From positions 1-54,855 of the forward strand of contig NZ_DFUE01000076.1 in the NCBI RefSeq assembly GCF_002379585.1: a stretch of 54,855 nucleotides of DNA. The letters are read 5' to 3'. Below the pieces are notes generated by a model that was given only the letters and a program-made list of their open reading frames with translations, was not told the origin of the DNA and made no database searches. This document shows, piece after piece, positions 19,413-27,204 of the stretch. Position numbers and translations under genes: made by a program. This stretch comes from Pseudomonas sp. UBA4194 (GTDB taxonomy: Bacteria > Pseudomonadota > Gammaproteobacteria > Pseudomonadales > Pseudomonadaceae). Within the stretch, counting starts at the first letter, position 1, and each line of letters opens with the position of its first letter.

Positions 19413-20225
19413 TTGGCCAAGATTCTCGTGGTTACATCCGGCAAGGGTGGTGTGGGCAAGACCACCACCAGCGCCGCCATCGGTACCGGCCTCGCACTGC
19501 GCGGTCACAAGACAGTCATCATCGACTTCGACGTCGGCCTGCGTAACCTCGACCTGATCATGGGTTGCGAGCGCCGCGTCGTGTACGACTTCGTCAACGT
19601 GGTCAACGGCGAAGCGACGCTCCAACAAGCTTTGATCAAGGACAAGCGCGTCGAAAACCTGTTCATCCTCGCCGCCAGTCAGACCCGCGACAAAGACGCC
19701 CTGACCAAGGAAGGCGTCGAGAAAATCATCGAAGAGCTGTCCAAGACTCACGACTTCATTCTGTGCGACTCCCCTGCCGGTATCGAGAAGGGTGCGCATC
19801 TGGCCATGTACTTCGCCGACGAGGCGATCGTGGTCACTAACCCTGAAGTGTCCTCGGTACGCGACTCCGATCGCATGCTCGGGCTGCTGGCCAGCAAGTC
19901 GCGGCGTGCAGAGCAAGGTGAAGATCCGATCAAGGAGCACCTGCTGATTACCCGTTACAGCCCTGAACGCGTAGACAAGGGCGAAATGCTTGGCGTGGAA
20001 GACGTCGAGGAAATCCTGGCTATCCGCCTGCTGGGCGTGATCCCGGAATCCCAGGCGGTGCTCAAGGCATCCAACTCGGGTACGCCGGTCATCCTCGACG
20101 ACCAGAGCGACGCCGGTCAGGCCTACAGCGACGCCGTAGACCGTTTGCTGGGCAAGGAAAAGCCCCATCGTTTCCTTGATTTCAAGAAAAAGAGCTGGGT
20201 CGAGCGCCTGTTTGGAGGCCGCTAA
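19413..20225 (+). CDS. minD: septum site-determining protein MinD
   Basis: A 270-residue ATPase of the ParA family. The deviant Walker A loop GKGGVGKTT spans residues 10-18, DFDVGLRNLD contains the switch region, and the C-terminal amphipathic helix KKKSWVERLFGGR anchors it to the membrane. It recruits MinC and oscillates with MinE. The start is a TTG (MAKILVVTS); no ATG fits the family N-terminus. A 153-base gap after minC may hold its own promoter. Confidence 0.97.
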   Translation: MAKILVVTSGKGGVGKTTTSAAIGTGLALRGHKTVIIDFDVGLRNLDLIMGCERRVVYDFVNVVNGEATLQQALIKDKRVENLFILAASQTRDKDALTKEGVEKIIEELSKTHDFILCDSPAGIEKGAHLAMYFADEAIVVTNPEVSSVRDSDRMLGLLASKSRRAEQGEDPIKEHLLITRYSPERVDKGEMLGVEDVEEILAIRLLGVIPESQAVLKASNSGTPVILDDQSDAGQAYSDAVDRLLGKEKPHRFLDFKKKSWVERLFGGR

Positions 20226-20479
20226 TGAATATTTTCGACTTCTTTCGGGACCGTAAAAAAGGTAATACCGCTTCGGTAGCGAAAGAGCGTCTGCAGATTA
20301 TCGTGGCGCACGAACGCGGCCAGCGTACTACCCCTGACTACCTGCCCGCCCTGCAGAAGGAGCTGGTGGAGGTGATTCGCAAATACGTGAATATCGAGAA
20401 CGACCAGGTGCAGGTCGACCTCAACAGTCAGGGCACTACGTCGATTCTGGAATTGAACATTACCCTGCCTGACCGCTAA
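20225..20479 (+). CDS. minE: cell division topological specificity factor MinE
   Basis: An 84-residue protein with N-terminal membrane-binding MNIFDFFRDRKKGNTA, the MinD-binding segment that follows (SVAKERLQIIVAHER), and a C-terminal dimerisation domain. It stimulates MinD ATPase to restrict MinC to the poles. Its start overlaps the minD stop (TAATG). Confidence 0.97.
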   Translation: MNIFDFFRDRKKGNTASVAKERLQIIVAHERGQRTTPDYLPALQKELVEVIRKYVNIENDQVQVDLNSQGTTSILELNITLPDR

Positions 20480-20497
20480 GCCCAGGCTTGGCTCCGC

Positions 20498-20541
20498 GGC
20501 GGCTCACGAGCCCTTTCCTCTGAAAGGGTTCGCGAGCCGCC
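20498..20541 (+). terminator. long hairpin after minE
   Basis: GGCGGCTC...GAGCCCTTTC pairs with GAAAGGGTTCGCGAGCCGCC, a near-perfect 20-bp stem with a 4-base loop, 18 bases after minE. It lacks a T-tract, so it may stabilise mRNA or need Rho rather than act as a classic terminator. Confidence 0.6.
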
Positions 20542-20569
20542 GTTGGCGTTTCTGAGAGATAGACTTTTC

Positions 20570-21205
20570 ATGCCGTTGTCGAACATTCGCATCATTCACC
20601 AAGACGCTGCCGTGCTGGTCATCGACAAGCCCACCCTGTTGCTGTCCGTACCCGGCCGCGCCGAGGACAACAAGGACTGCCTGATTACGCGACTGCAGGA
20701 GAACGGCTTTCCCGAAGCCCGCATCGTGCATCGGCTGGATTGGGAAACCAGCGGCATCATCCTGCTGGCGCGGGATGCGGACAGCCATCGTGAACTGTCC
20801 CGTCAGTTTCATGACCGCGAAACGGAGAAGGCCTACACCGCGCTGGCCTGGGGGCAACCGGCCTTGGACAGTGGCAGTGTCGACCTGCCGCTGCGTTACG
20901 ACCCGCCGACCAAGCCGCGTCACGTGGTCGATCACGAGCATGGCAAGCATGCCCTGACCTTCTGGAAAGTGCTGGAGCGTTGCGGCGATTGGTTCAGGGT
21001 GGAGCTGACGCCCATCACCGGGCGCTCCCATCAGCTGCGCGTGCACATGCTGTCTATCGGGCACCCGTTGCTGGGTGATCGGCTGTATGCCCATGACCAG
21101 GCGTTGGCCGCCCATGAGCGCCTCTGCCTGCATGCCAGCATGCTGGCCTTCACCCACCCGGTAACCGGCGAACGCCTGACGTTCGAATGCCCCGCCCCCT
21201 TCTAA
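20570..21205 (+). CDS. RluA family pseudouridine synthase
   Basis: A 211-residue synthase with the family motif HRLDWETSGI that carries the catalytic Asp, then TGRSHQLRVHM. It isomerises uridine to pseudouridine in 23S rRNA or tRNA. The short form without an S4 domain resembles RluA itself (rRNA U746/tRNA U32), but RluA is not certain. I take the ATG at 20570 (MPLSNIRIIHQ); an in-frame TTG at 20543 lacks a better ribosome binding site. Confidence 0.92.
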   Translation: MPLSNIRIIHQDAAVLVIDKPTLLLSVPGRAEDNKDCLITRLQENGFPEARIVHRLDWETSGIILLARDADSHRELSRQFHDRETEKAYTALAWGQPALDSGSVDLPLRYDPPTKPRHVVDHEHGKHALTFWKVLERCGDWFRVELTPITGRSHQLRVHMLSIGHPLLGDRLYAHDQALAAHERLCLHASMLAFTHPVTGERLTFECPAPF

Positions 21206-21206
21206 C

Positions 21207-21276
21207 GTAGCCGCGGCGTAAGCCGCGTCCCAGCGATCCACGGAAAACCCAGGGACGCGGCGTACGCCGCGGCTAC
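21207..21276. repeat. REP inverted pair, family A
   Basis: GTAGCCGCGGCGTAAGCCGC plus GTCC (21207-21230) faces GGACGCGGCGTACGCCGC plus GGCTAC (21253-21276). The pair can fold into one hairpin. It starts one base after the stop of the pseudouridine synthase gene. Confidence 0.9.
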
Positions 21277-21318
21277 GGGAATGGGGTAAACTTCGCGCAC
21301 TGCTGTCTGGAGTTTTCT

Positions 21319-22608
21319 ATGCGCGAAGCTTTGAACCAGGGCCTGATCGATTTCCTCAAGGCCTCCCCCACCCCTTTTCATGCCACTGCCAGCCTGGTGC
21401 AACGTCTGGAGGCTGCCGGTTACCAACGCCTCGACGAGCGCGAAAGCTGGGCCACGGTGCCCGGTGGGCGTTACTACGTCACCCGCAACGACTCTTCGAT
21501 CATTGCCATCAAGCTGGGCCGCCAATCGCCGCTGCTGGGCGGCATGCGCATGGTCGGCGCTCACACCGACAGCCCTTGTCTGCGGGTCAAGCCCCAGCCT
21601 GAACTGCAGCGTCAAGGGTTCTTCCAGCTTGGCGTCGAAGTGTACGGCGGCGCCCTGCTCGCCCCTTGGTTCGACCGCGATCTGTCCCTGGCCGGCCGCG
21701 TGACCTTCCGGCGCGATGGCAAAGTGGAAAGCCAGCTGATCGACTTCAAGGTACCGCTGGCCATCATTCCGAACCTGGCGATCCACCTGAACCGCGAAGC
21801 CAATCAGGGCTGGGCGATCAATGCCCAGACCGAATTGCCGCCCGTGCTGGCCCAGGTTGCCGGCGACGAGCGCATCGATTTCCGCGCCTTGCTAACCGAG
21901 CAACTGGCGCGTGAGCATGGGCTCAACGCCGATGTGGTGCTGGACTACGAGCTGAGCTTCTACGACACCCAGAACGCTGCGGTGATCGGGCTGCATGGCG
22001 ACTTCATTGCCGGCGCGCGGCTGGACAACCTGCTGTCCTGCTACGCCGGCCTGCAAGCGCTGCTCAACGCCGAAGGTGACGAAACCTGCGTGCTGGTGTG
22101 CACCGACCACGAAGAAATCGGCTCCTGCTCGGCCTGCGGTGCGGACGGTCCGATGCTCGAACAGACCCTGCAACGCCTGCTGCCCGAAGGTGATGAGTAT
22201 GTGCGCTGTATCCAGCGCTCACTGCTGGTATCGGCCGACAACGCCCACGGTGTGCACCCCAACTATGCCGACAAGCATGATGCCAACCACGGCCCCAAGC
22301 TCAATGCCGGACCGGTGATCAAGGTCAACAGCAACCAGCGCTACGCCACCAACAGCGAAACAGCTGGGTTCTTCCGCCATCTGTGCATGGCAGTCGAGGT
22401 GCCCGTGCAGAGCTTCGTGGTGCGCAGCGACATGGGCTGCGGCTCCACCATCGGGCCGATCACTGCCAGCCATCTTGGCGTACGTACCGTAGACATCGGG
22501 CTGCCGACGTTCGCCATGCACTCGATCCGCGAACTGGCGGGGAGCCAGGATCTGGCTCATCTGGTGAAAGTGTTGGGCGCGTTCTACGCCAGTACTGAGC
22601 TACCGTAG
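21319..22608 (+). CDS. apeB: M18 family aminopeptidase
   Basis: A 429-residue dinuclear zinc aminopeptidase. Metal and catalytic motifs are present in order: GAHTDSP, GARLDNL, DHEEIGS, and the C-terminal DMGCGSTIGPI with a later His-containing segment. It is a cytoplasmic peptidase acting preferentially on acidic or hydrophobic N-termini in characterised homologues (DAP/ApeB). It stands between two REP clusters and is probably monocistronic. Confidence 0.93.
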   Translation: MREALNQGLIDFLKASPTPFHATASLVQRLEAAGYQRLDERESWATVPGGRYYVTRNDSSIIAIKLGRQSPLLGGMRMVGAHTDSPCLRVKPQPELQRQGFFQLGVEVYGGALLAPWFDRDLSLAGRVTFRRDGKVESQLIDFKVPLAIIPNLAIHLNREANQGWAINAQTELPPVLAQVAGDERIDFRALLTEQLAREHGLNADVVLDYELSFYDTQNAAVIGLHGDFIAGARLDNLLSCYAGLQALLNAEGDETCVLVCTDHEEIGSCSACGADGPMLEQTLQRLLPEGDEYVRCIQRSLLVSADNAHGVHPNYADKHDANHGPKLNAGPVIKVNSNQRYATNSETAGFFRHLCMAVEVPVQSFVVRSDMGCGSTIGPITASHLGVRTVDIGLPTFAMHSIRELAGSQDLAHLVKVLGAFYASTELP

Positions 22609-22618
22609 TACGACGGGC

Positions 22619-22707
22619 GGCCTCAGCGCGGGCAGAATCTGCTCCCACAAGAGCGTTCCAGGTGACCGGGGAACCGATGTGGGAGCGGGCTCCACTCGCA
22701 ACGGGCC
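22619..22707. repeat. REP inverted pair, family B (diverged)
   Basis: Two diverged copies of the GGGAGCGGG-type repeat, the left one inverted (22619-22649) and the right one direct (22678-22707), lie between the aminopeptidase stop and the MscS gene. The pairing is imperfect. Confidence 0.75.
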
Positions 22708-22741
22708 TCCCCCAAACACCGATCAACAGGTGATCCAACTG

Positions 22742-24877
22742 ATGGCCCTATTCCTGCGCCTGGCGCTCGCATTTCTCCTTTTGCTTCCGGTCACTGCCCA
22801 CGCTGTCGGCCTGCCGAGCCTGCTGGGCGGCAGCTCGAGCAAACCTGCCGAGCAACCCGCACAACCCTTGGGTCAGTCCCTGGACCAGGTGATCCAGACC
22901 TTGGAAAACGACCAGCAGCGGACCCGGCTGCTGAGTGATCTGAAGAAGCTTCGCGACAGCACCCAACAGGCCCAGCCTGCCGCCGAGCAAGGCGTGCTGG
23001 GCATGATCGGTGGCGTGCTGGGCCATCTGGACCAGCAATTTACCGGCGAAAACAGCCCATTCAAGCGCTGGGACGAAGAAGCCGCGCTGGCCCGCGACGA
23101 GTTGCAGGCTCTGGCACTGCCCATGGCCGAGTGGCCGCCGATCATTGGCGGATTTCTGCTGATCATCATGGTCTGGAGCTTGCTGGCCTATGGTTTGATC
23201 TGGATCAGTCACCGCGTTCGGGTCCGCTTCGGCCTGTCCGAGGAACTGCCCCAGCATCCGCGCACCCTCGACCTGCTGCGCTTCGCCCTGCGCAAGCTGG
23301 GGCCATGGCTGGTGGCACTGATCATCACGGTCTACGTGGGCTACGCCTTGCCCTCGTCGCTGGGCAAGAGCCTGGCCATGGTGCTGGCCTATGCCCTGGT
23401 GGTGGGCACGCTGTTCTCGGCCATCTGCGTGATCGCGTTCTCGCTGCTCGATGGCCCTCACCGTCATCGCGCGCTCAATATCCTGCGCCACAAGGCGTTC
23501 CGGCCCCTGTGGTTGATCGGCAGTTTCGCGGCCTTCGGCGAGGCGTTGAGCGATCCACGGATGATGGCCGCACTGGGCCAGCACCTGGCGCATACCACGG
23601 CGACCGTGGCCAACGTGCTGGCAGCGCTGTCCACCGGGCTGTTCATTCTGCGTTTTCGACGGCCTATCGCGCACCTGATCCGTAACCAGCCGTTGTCCCG
23701 ACGCCTTACCCGCCGAGCCCTGAGTGACACCATCGAGATCCTCGGCAGTTTCTGGTACCTGCCCGCGCTGGTGCTGGTGGGGATCTCGCTGTTCGCCACC
23801 TTCTTCTCCGCTGGCGATACCAGCACCGCGCTGCGCCAGTCTTTGATGTGCGCCGTGCTGTTGGTGCTGTGCATGGTGATCAACGGCCTCATTCGCCGGC
23901 ACTCGTTGCGCCCGGCCAAGGGGCCCAAGCGCCATGCGCTCTATTCGGACCGCTTGCGCAGTTTCTGCTACACCCTGCTGCACATGATCATCTGGGTGGT
24001 TTTCATCGACCTCGGCCTGCGCGTGTGGGGCATGTCACTGGTGGGCTTCACCGAAGGCGACGGCCACGACATCAGCGTGCGGCTGGCCAGCCTGGTGGGC
24101 ACATTGATACTGGCCTGGCTGGTGTGGATTCTGGCCGACACCGGCATTCACCACGCCCTGACCCGCTCACGCAAAGGCCTGGCCAATGCCCGCGCACAGA
24201 CCATGATGCCGTTGATCCGCAACGTGCTGTTCGTGACCATTTTCATCATTGCCGCCATCGTCGCCCTGGCCAACATGGGCATGAACGTCACGCCGCTGCT
24301 GGCAGGTGCCGGTGTGATCGGCCTGGCGATAGGCTTCGGTGCACAGTCCCTGGTGGCCGACTTGATCACCGGCTTGTTCATCATCATCGAAGACTCCCTG
24401 GCCATCGACGACTACGTGGATGTCGGCGGGCATCTAGGCACGGTCGAAGGCCTGACCATCCGCACCGTGCGCCTGCGCGACATCGACGGCATCGTGCACA
24501 CCATCCCGTTCAGCGAGATCAAGAGCATCAAGAACTACTCCCGTGAGTTCGGCTACGCGATCTTCCGCGTGGCGGTGCCGCACAGCATGGGCATCGACGA
24601 CGCGATCAAGCTGATGCGCGAGGTTGGGCAGAAAATGCGCAGCGACCCTCTGCACCGGCGTGATATCTGGTCACCGCTGGAGTTTCAAGGGGTCGAAAGC
24701 TTCGAGTCGGGCACGGCCATCCTGCGTGCCCGATTCAAGACCGGGCCGATCAAGCAATGGGAGGTGTCGCGGGCGTTCAACCTGGCACTCAAGCGCCAGC
24801 TGGACGAGGCCGGCCTGGACCTGGCCACGCCGCGTCTAAGCGTGCAAGTCCTCACCGCCGCCCCCGAAAAAACGTAG
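22742..24877 (+). CDS. large MscS-type mechanosensitive channel
   Basis: A 711-residue inner-membrane protein with a signal peptide (LALAFLLLLPVTAHA), a periplasmic coiled-coil stretch, then about ten hydrophobic segments. The MscS pore and beta domains are near residues 500-640: AGVIGLAIGFGAQSLVADL and IPFSEIKSIKNYSREFG. Large size and the periplasmic N-terminus resemble YbiO/MscM-type channels. It opens on hypo-osmotic stress. The start at 22742 (MALFLRLAL) gives a proper signal peptide. Its TAG stop is the TAG of a REP GTAG edge. Confidence 0.92.
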   Translation: MALFLRLALAFLLLLPVTAHAVGLPSLLGGSSSKPAEQPAQPLGQSLDQVIQTLENDQQRTRLLSDLKKLRDSTQQAQPAAEQGVLGMIGGVLGHLDQQFTGENSPFKRWDEEAALARDELQALALPMAEWPPIIGGFLLIIMVWSLLAYGLIWISHRVRVRFGLSEELPQHPRTLDLLRFALRKLGPWLVALIITVYVGYALPSSLGKSLAMVLAYALVVGTLFSAICVIAFSLLDGPHRHRALNILRHKAFRPLWLIGSFAAFGEALSDPRMMAALGQHLAHTTATVANVLAALSTGLFILRFRRPIAHLIRNQPLSRRLTRRALSDTIEILGSFWYLPALVLVGISLFATFFSAGDTSTALRQSLMCAVLLVLCMVINGLIRRHSLRPAKGPKRHALYSDRLRSFCYTLLHMIIWVVFIDLGLRVWGMSLVGFTEGDGHDISVRLASLVGTLILAWLVWILADTGIHHALTRSRKGLANARAQTMMPLIRNVLFVTIFIIAAIVALANMGMNVTPLLAGAGVIGLAIGFGAQSLVADLITGLFIIIEDSLAIDDYVDVGGHLGTVEGLTIRTVRLRDIDGIVHTIPFSEIKSIKNYSREFGYAIFRVAVPHSMGIDDAIKLMREVGQKMRSDPLHRRDIWSPLEFQGVESFESGTAILRARFKTGPIKQWEVSRAFNLALKRQLDEAGLDLATPRLSVQVLTAAPEKT

Positions 24878-24930
24878 CAGCGGCGCAAGCCGGCTGCACG
24901 GTCCAGGGACGCGGCTTATGCCGCGGCTAC
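24874..24930. repeat. REP inverted pair, family A, between convergent genes
   Basis: A left copy begins GTAGCAGCGGCG (24874) and the right copy is the inverse, ending GCGGCTAC (24907-24930). The left TAG stops the MscS gene and the right copy, read leftward, supplies the TAG stop of ttcA. The element thus occupies the whole gap between two convergent genes. Confidence 0.9.
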
Positions 24931-25751
24931 AGGTTGATGACGTTGGCGATGCGTACGGGGGCGTTTTCGTCGATGCGCAGATTCTGGAAGTCGAACAGGG
25001 TGCGGTCCGCCAGCTGTGACGGCACCACATTCTGCAGGCCTCGGAAGATGCTGTCCGTGCGCCCTGGCGTCTTGCGCTCCCATTCCACCAGCATGTCCTT
25101 GACCACCTGGCGCTGCAGGTTCTCCTGCGAGCCACACAGGTTGCAGGGGATGATCGGGAACTGCTTGAAATCCGAATAGGCCTGAATATCCTTTTCGCTG
25201 CAGTAGGCCAACGGCCGGATCACCACGTTTCGCCCGTCATCGGCGCGCAATTTGGGCGGCATGGCCTTGAGCGAGCCGTTGAAGAACATGTTGAGGAAGA
25301 ACGTCTCGACGATGTCGTCGCGGTGGTGTCCGAGGGCCATCTTGGTCGCGCCGATTTCGTCGGCGAAGGTGTACAGCGTGCCACGACGCAGGCGCGAGCA
25401 CAGCGAGCAGGTGGTCTTGCCTTCCGGGATCAACTCCTTGACCACCGAATAGGTGTCTTTCTCGACGATGTGATATTCCACACCCAGTTGCTCGAGGTAG
25501 GCCGGCAGCACGTGCTCGGGGAACCCAGGCTGCTTCTGGTCCATGTTCACCGCCACGATGCTGAACTGGATCGGTGCGACTTTCTGCAGGTGCAGCAGCA
25601 CGTCGAGCATGGTGTAGCTGTCCTTGCCGCCGGACAGGCAGACCATGACCTTGTCGCCATTCTCGATCATGTTGAAATCGGCGACGGCCTCCCCGGCCTG
25701 GCGGCGAAGGCGTTTCTGCAGTTTGTTCTGGTTGACTGAAAGAGTGCCCAT
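24927..25751 (-). CDS. ttcA: tRNA 2-thiocytidine synthetase TtcA
   Basis: A 274-residue cytoplasmic enzyme that thiolates C32 of some tRNAs. The PP-loop SGGKDS is at residues 40-45, the CSLC cysteines at 115 and 118, and the CNLC cysteines at 203 and 206. Together with the PP-loop these are the TtcA hallmarks for an iron-sulfur cluster. The shorter start MGTLSVNQNKL at 25751 is chosen; the longer frame has no family likeness. It diverges from sprT. Confidence 0.95.
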   Translation of the reverse strand: MGTLSVNQNKLQKRLRRQAGEAVADFNMIENGDKVMVCLSGGKDSYTMLDVLLHLQKVAPIQFSIVAVNMDQKQPGFPEHVLPAYLEQLGVEYHIVEKDTYSVVKELIPEGKTTCSLCSRLRRGTLYTFADEIGATKMALGHHRDDIVETFFLNMFFNGSLKAMPPKLRADDGRNVVIRPLAYCSEKDIQAYSDFKQFPIIPCNLCGSQENLQRQVVKDMLVEWERKTPGRTDSIFRGLQNVVPSQLADRTLFDFQNLRIDENAPVRIANVINL

Positions 25752-25925
25752 AGCGCTGGAATCCGCGAGGTGTGTGACAAAAGCCGGGTATTTTACGCGG
25801 TTTGCGGGGCCAGGTGTATCGCAGGACAGTCGAGGCAAGGGCACCCTACGCAGCAATCGCCGACAAGCGGCTCGGCACGCCACCCCACATACGGCATAAT
25901 CGCCCCATCTGGAGTGTCTTCAAGA

Positions 25926-26420
25926 ATGCCCGAGCAACTCAATACCCGCGTCGAATCCTGCTACCTGCAAGCCGAAGCTTTCTTCAAGCGCCCGTTCAAA
26001 CGCCCGGTGGTCAGCCTCAAGTTGCGTGGACAGAAAGCTGGCGTGGCGCACCTGCATGAAAACCTGCTGCGCTTCAATCTGCAGCTTTATCGCGAAAATG
26101 CCGACGACTTTCTCAAGCAAACAGTGGCGCATGAAGTTGCCCATCTGGTGGCGCATCAGCTGTTCGGCGACAGCATCCAGCCCCACGGCCAGGAATGGCA
26201 GTTGATCATGCGCGGCGTGTACGAACTGCCGCCCAATCGCTGCCACAACTACGAGGTCAAGCGCCGCCGGGTGACACGATACATCTACAAGTGCCCCTGC
26301 GACGGCAGCGACTTCCCGTTCACCGCCCAGCGCCACGGCATGGTCCGGCAAGGCCGCCGGTACCTGTGTCGGCGCTGCCGCAACACCTTGGTGTTCACCG
26401 GTGAAACCCGGGGTGAGTGA
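25926..26420 (+). CDS. sprT: SprT family zinc protein
   Basis: A 164-residue protein with the zincin motif HEVAH at residues 69-73 and a C-terminal zinc ribbon (YKCPC and CRRCRN). Eukaryotic Spartan homologues digest DNA-protein crosslinks; the bacterial SprT role is less clear. The family start is MPEQLNTRVESCY, at 25926. Confidence 0.92.
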   Translation: MPEQLNTRVESCYLQAEAFFKRPFKRPVVSLKLRGQKAGVAHLHENLLRFNLQLYRENADDFLKQTVAHEVAHLVAHQLFGDSIQPHGQEWQLIMRGVYELPPNRCHNYEVKRRRVTRYIYKCPCDGSDFPFTAQRHGMVRQGRRYLCRRCRNTLVFTGETRGE

Positions 26421-26453
26421 AGCCGGTTCCCATCCGGCGCGACGCTGGGCAAA

Positions 26454-27170
26454 ATGCGCCTCATGAACACTACCCTGCCCCCCTGCCTCTCCCCGCCCCG
26501 ACAGCACTGGCCGCTACCCGATGCGCTACCCGGAGCCCTGTTGCTGAGCAGCCGCTTCGCCTCCAGCGAACTGGGCGCAGATGACTTTCAGCGCTGCGGC
26601 ATCGAACCTCCACCGTCGGTTCAGCGTTCGGTCGCCAAGCGTCAGGCCGAGTACCTCGCCGGTCGGCTCTGTGCTCGCGACGCCTTGCGCGCGCTTGCGG
26701 GGCTGGACAGGGTGCCCGCCATCGGTGACGACCGCGCGCCGGTGTGGCCAGCGGACATTGCCGGTTCCATCACCCACAGCAGCGGCTGGGCCGCCGCGGT
26801 GGTCGCACACAAGCAGGATTGGCGGGGTCTGGGACTCGACGCCGAAAGCTTGATGCCCGCTGCTCGCGCGCAACGACTGGCCGCCGAGATACTGACCCCT
26901 GCGGAGATTCAGCGGATGGACCCGGCCCAGGTGGCGCTGTGCGTGACGCTGACCTTCTCGCTCAAGGAAAGTCTGTTCAAGGCCCTGTATCCGCTGGTGG
27001 GGCAACGATTCTATTTCGAGCACGCCGAAGTTCTGCAGTGGTCCGCCGACGGCCGCGCGCGCATGCGCCTGCTGACGTCGCTGTCGCCGGAGTTCGACCA
27101 CGGCTATGAAGTGACCGGGCAATTCGCCTGGGTGGGAGAGCATCTGCTGAGCCTGGTGGCGGTGCGCTGA
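26454..27170 (+). CDS. pcpS: Sfp/EntD-type 4'-phosphopantetheinyl transferase
   Basis: A 238-residue enzyme that transfers the pantetheine arm from CoA to acyl- and peptidyl-carrier proteins. Motifs: SITHSSGW, GLDAE, and the diagnostic FSLKESLFKALYPLVG with its W/FSxKEa-type core. It closely resembles P. aeruginosa PcpS, which serves both fatty acid and secondary metabolite carriers, so it may be the only such enzyme. The next in-frame ATG (26463) is an alternative start. It is convergent with the CPA1 antiporter. Confidence 0.9.
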   Translation: MRLMNTTLPPCLSPPRQHWPLPDALPGALLLSSRFASSELGADDFQRCGIEPPPSVQRSVAKRQAEYLAGRLCARDALRALAGLDRVPAIGDDRAPVWPADIAGSITHSSGWAAAVVAHKQDWRGLGLDAESLMPAARAQRLAAEILTPAEIQRMDPAQVALCVTLTFSLKESLFKALYPLVGQRFYFEHAEVLQWSADGRARMRLLTSLSPEFDHGYEVTGQFAWVGEHLLSLVAVR

Positions 27171-27175
27171 GGCTC

Positions 27176-27197
27176 GCGGGTATGCATGCATACCCGC
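27176..27197. terminator. perfect 22-bp palindrome between convergent genes
   Basis: GCGGGTATGCATGCATACCC plus GC is a perfect 22-bp palindrome centred between the transferase stop (27170) and the antiporter stop (27205). Position suggests a bidirectional stop signal, but it has no T-tract. Confidence 0.5.
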
Positions 27198-27204
27198 AAT
27201 GGGA

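Noticed and set aside
22748..23983. 411-codon leftward frame inside the MscS gene
   Set aside because: Low-complexity Gln/His-rich shadow; MscS motifs are on the other strand.
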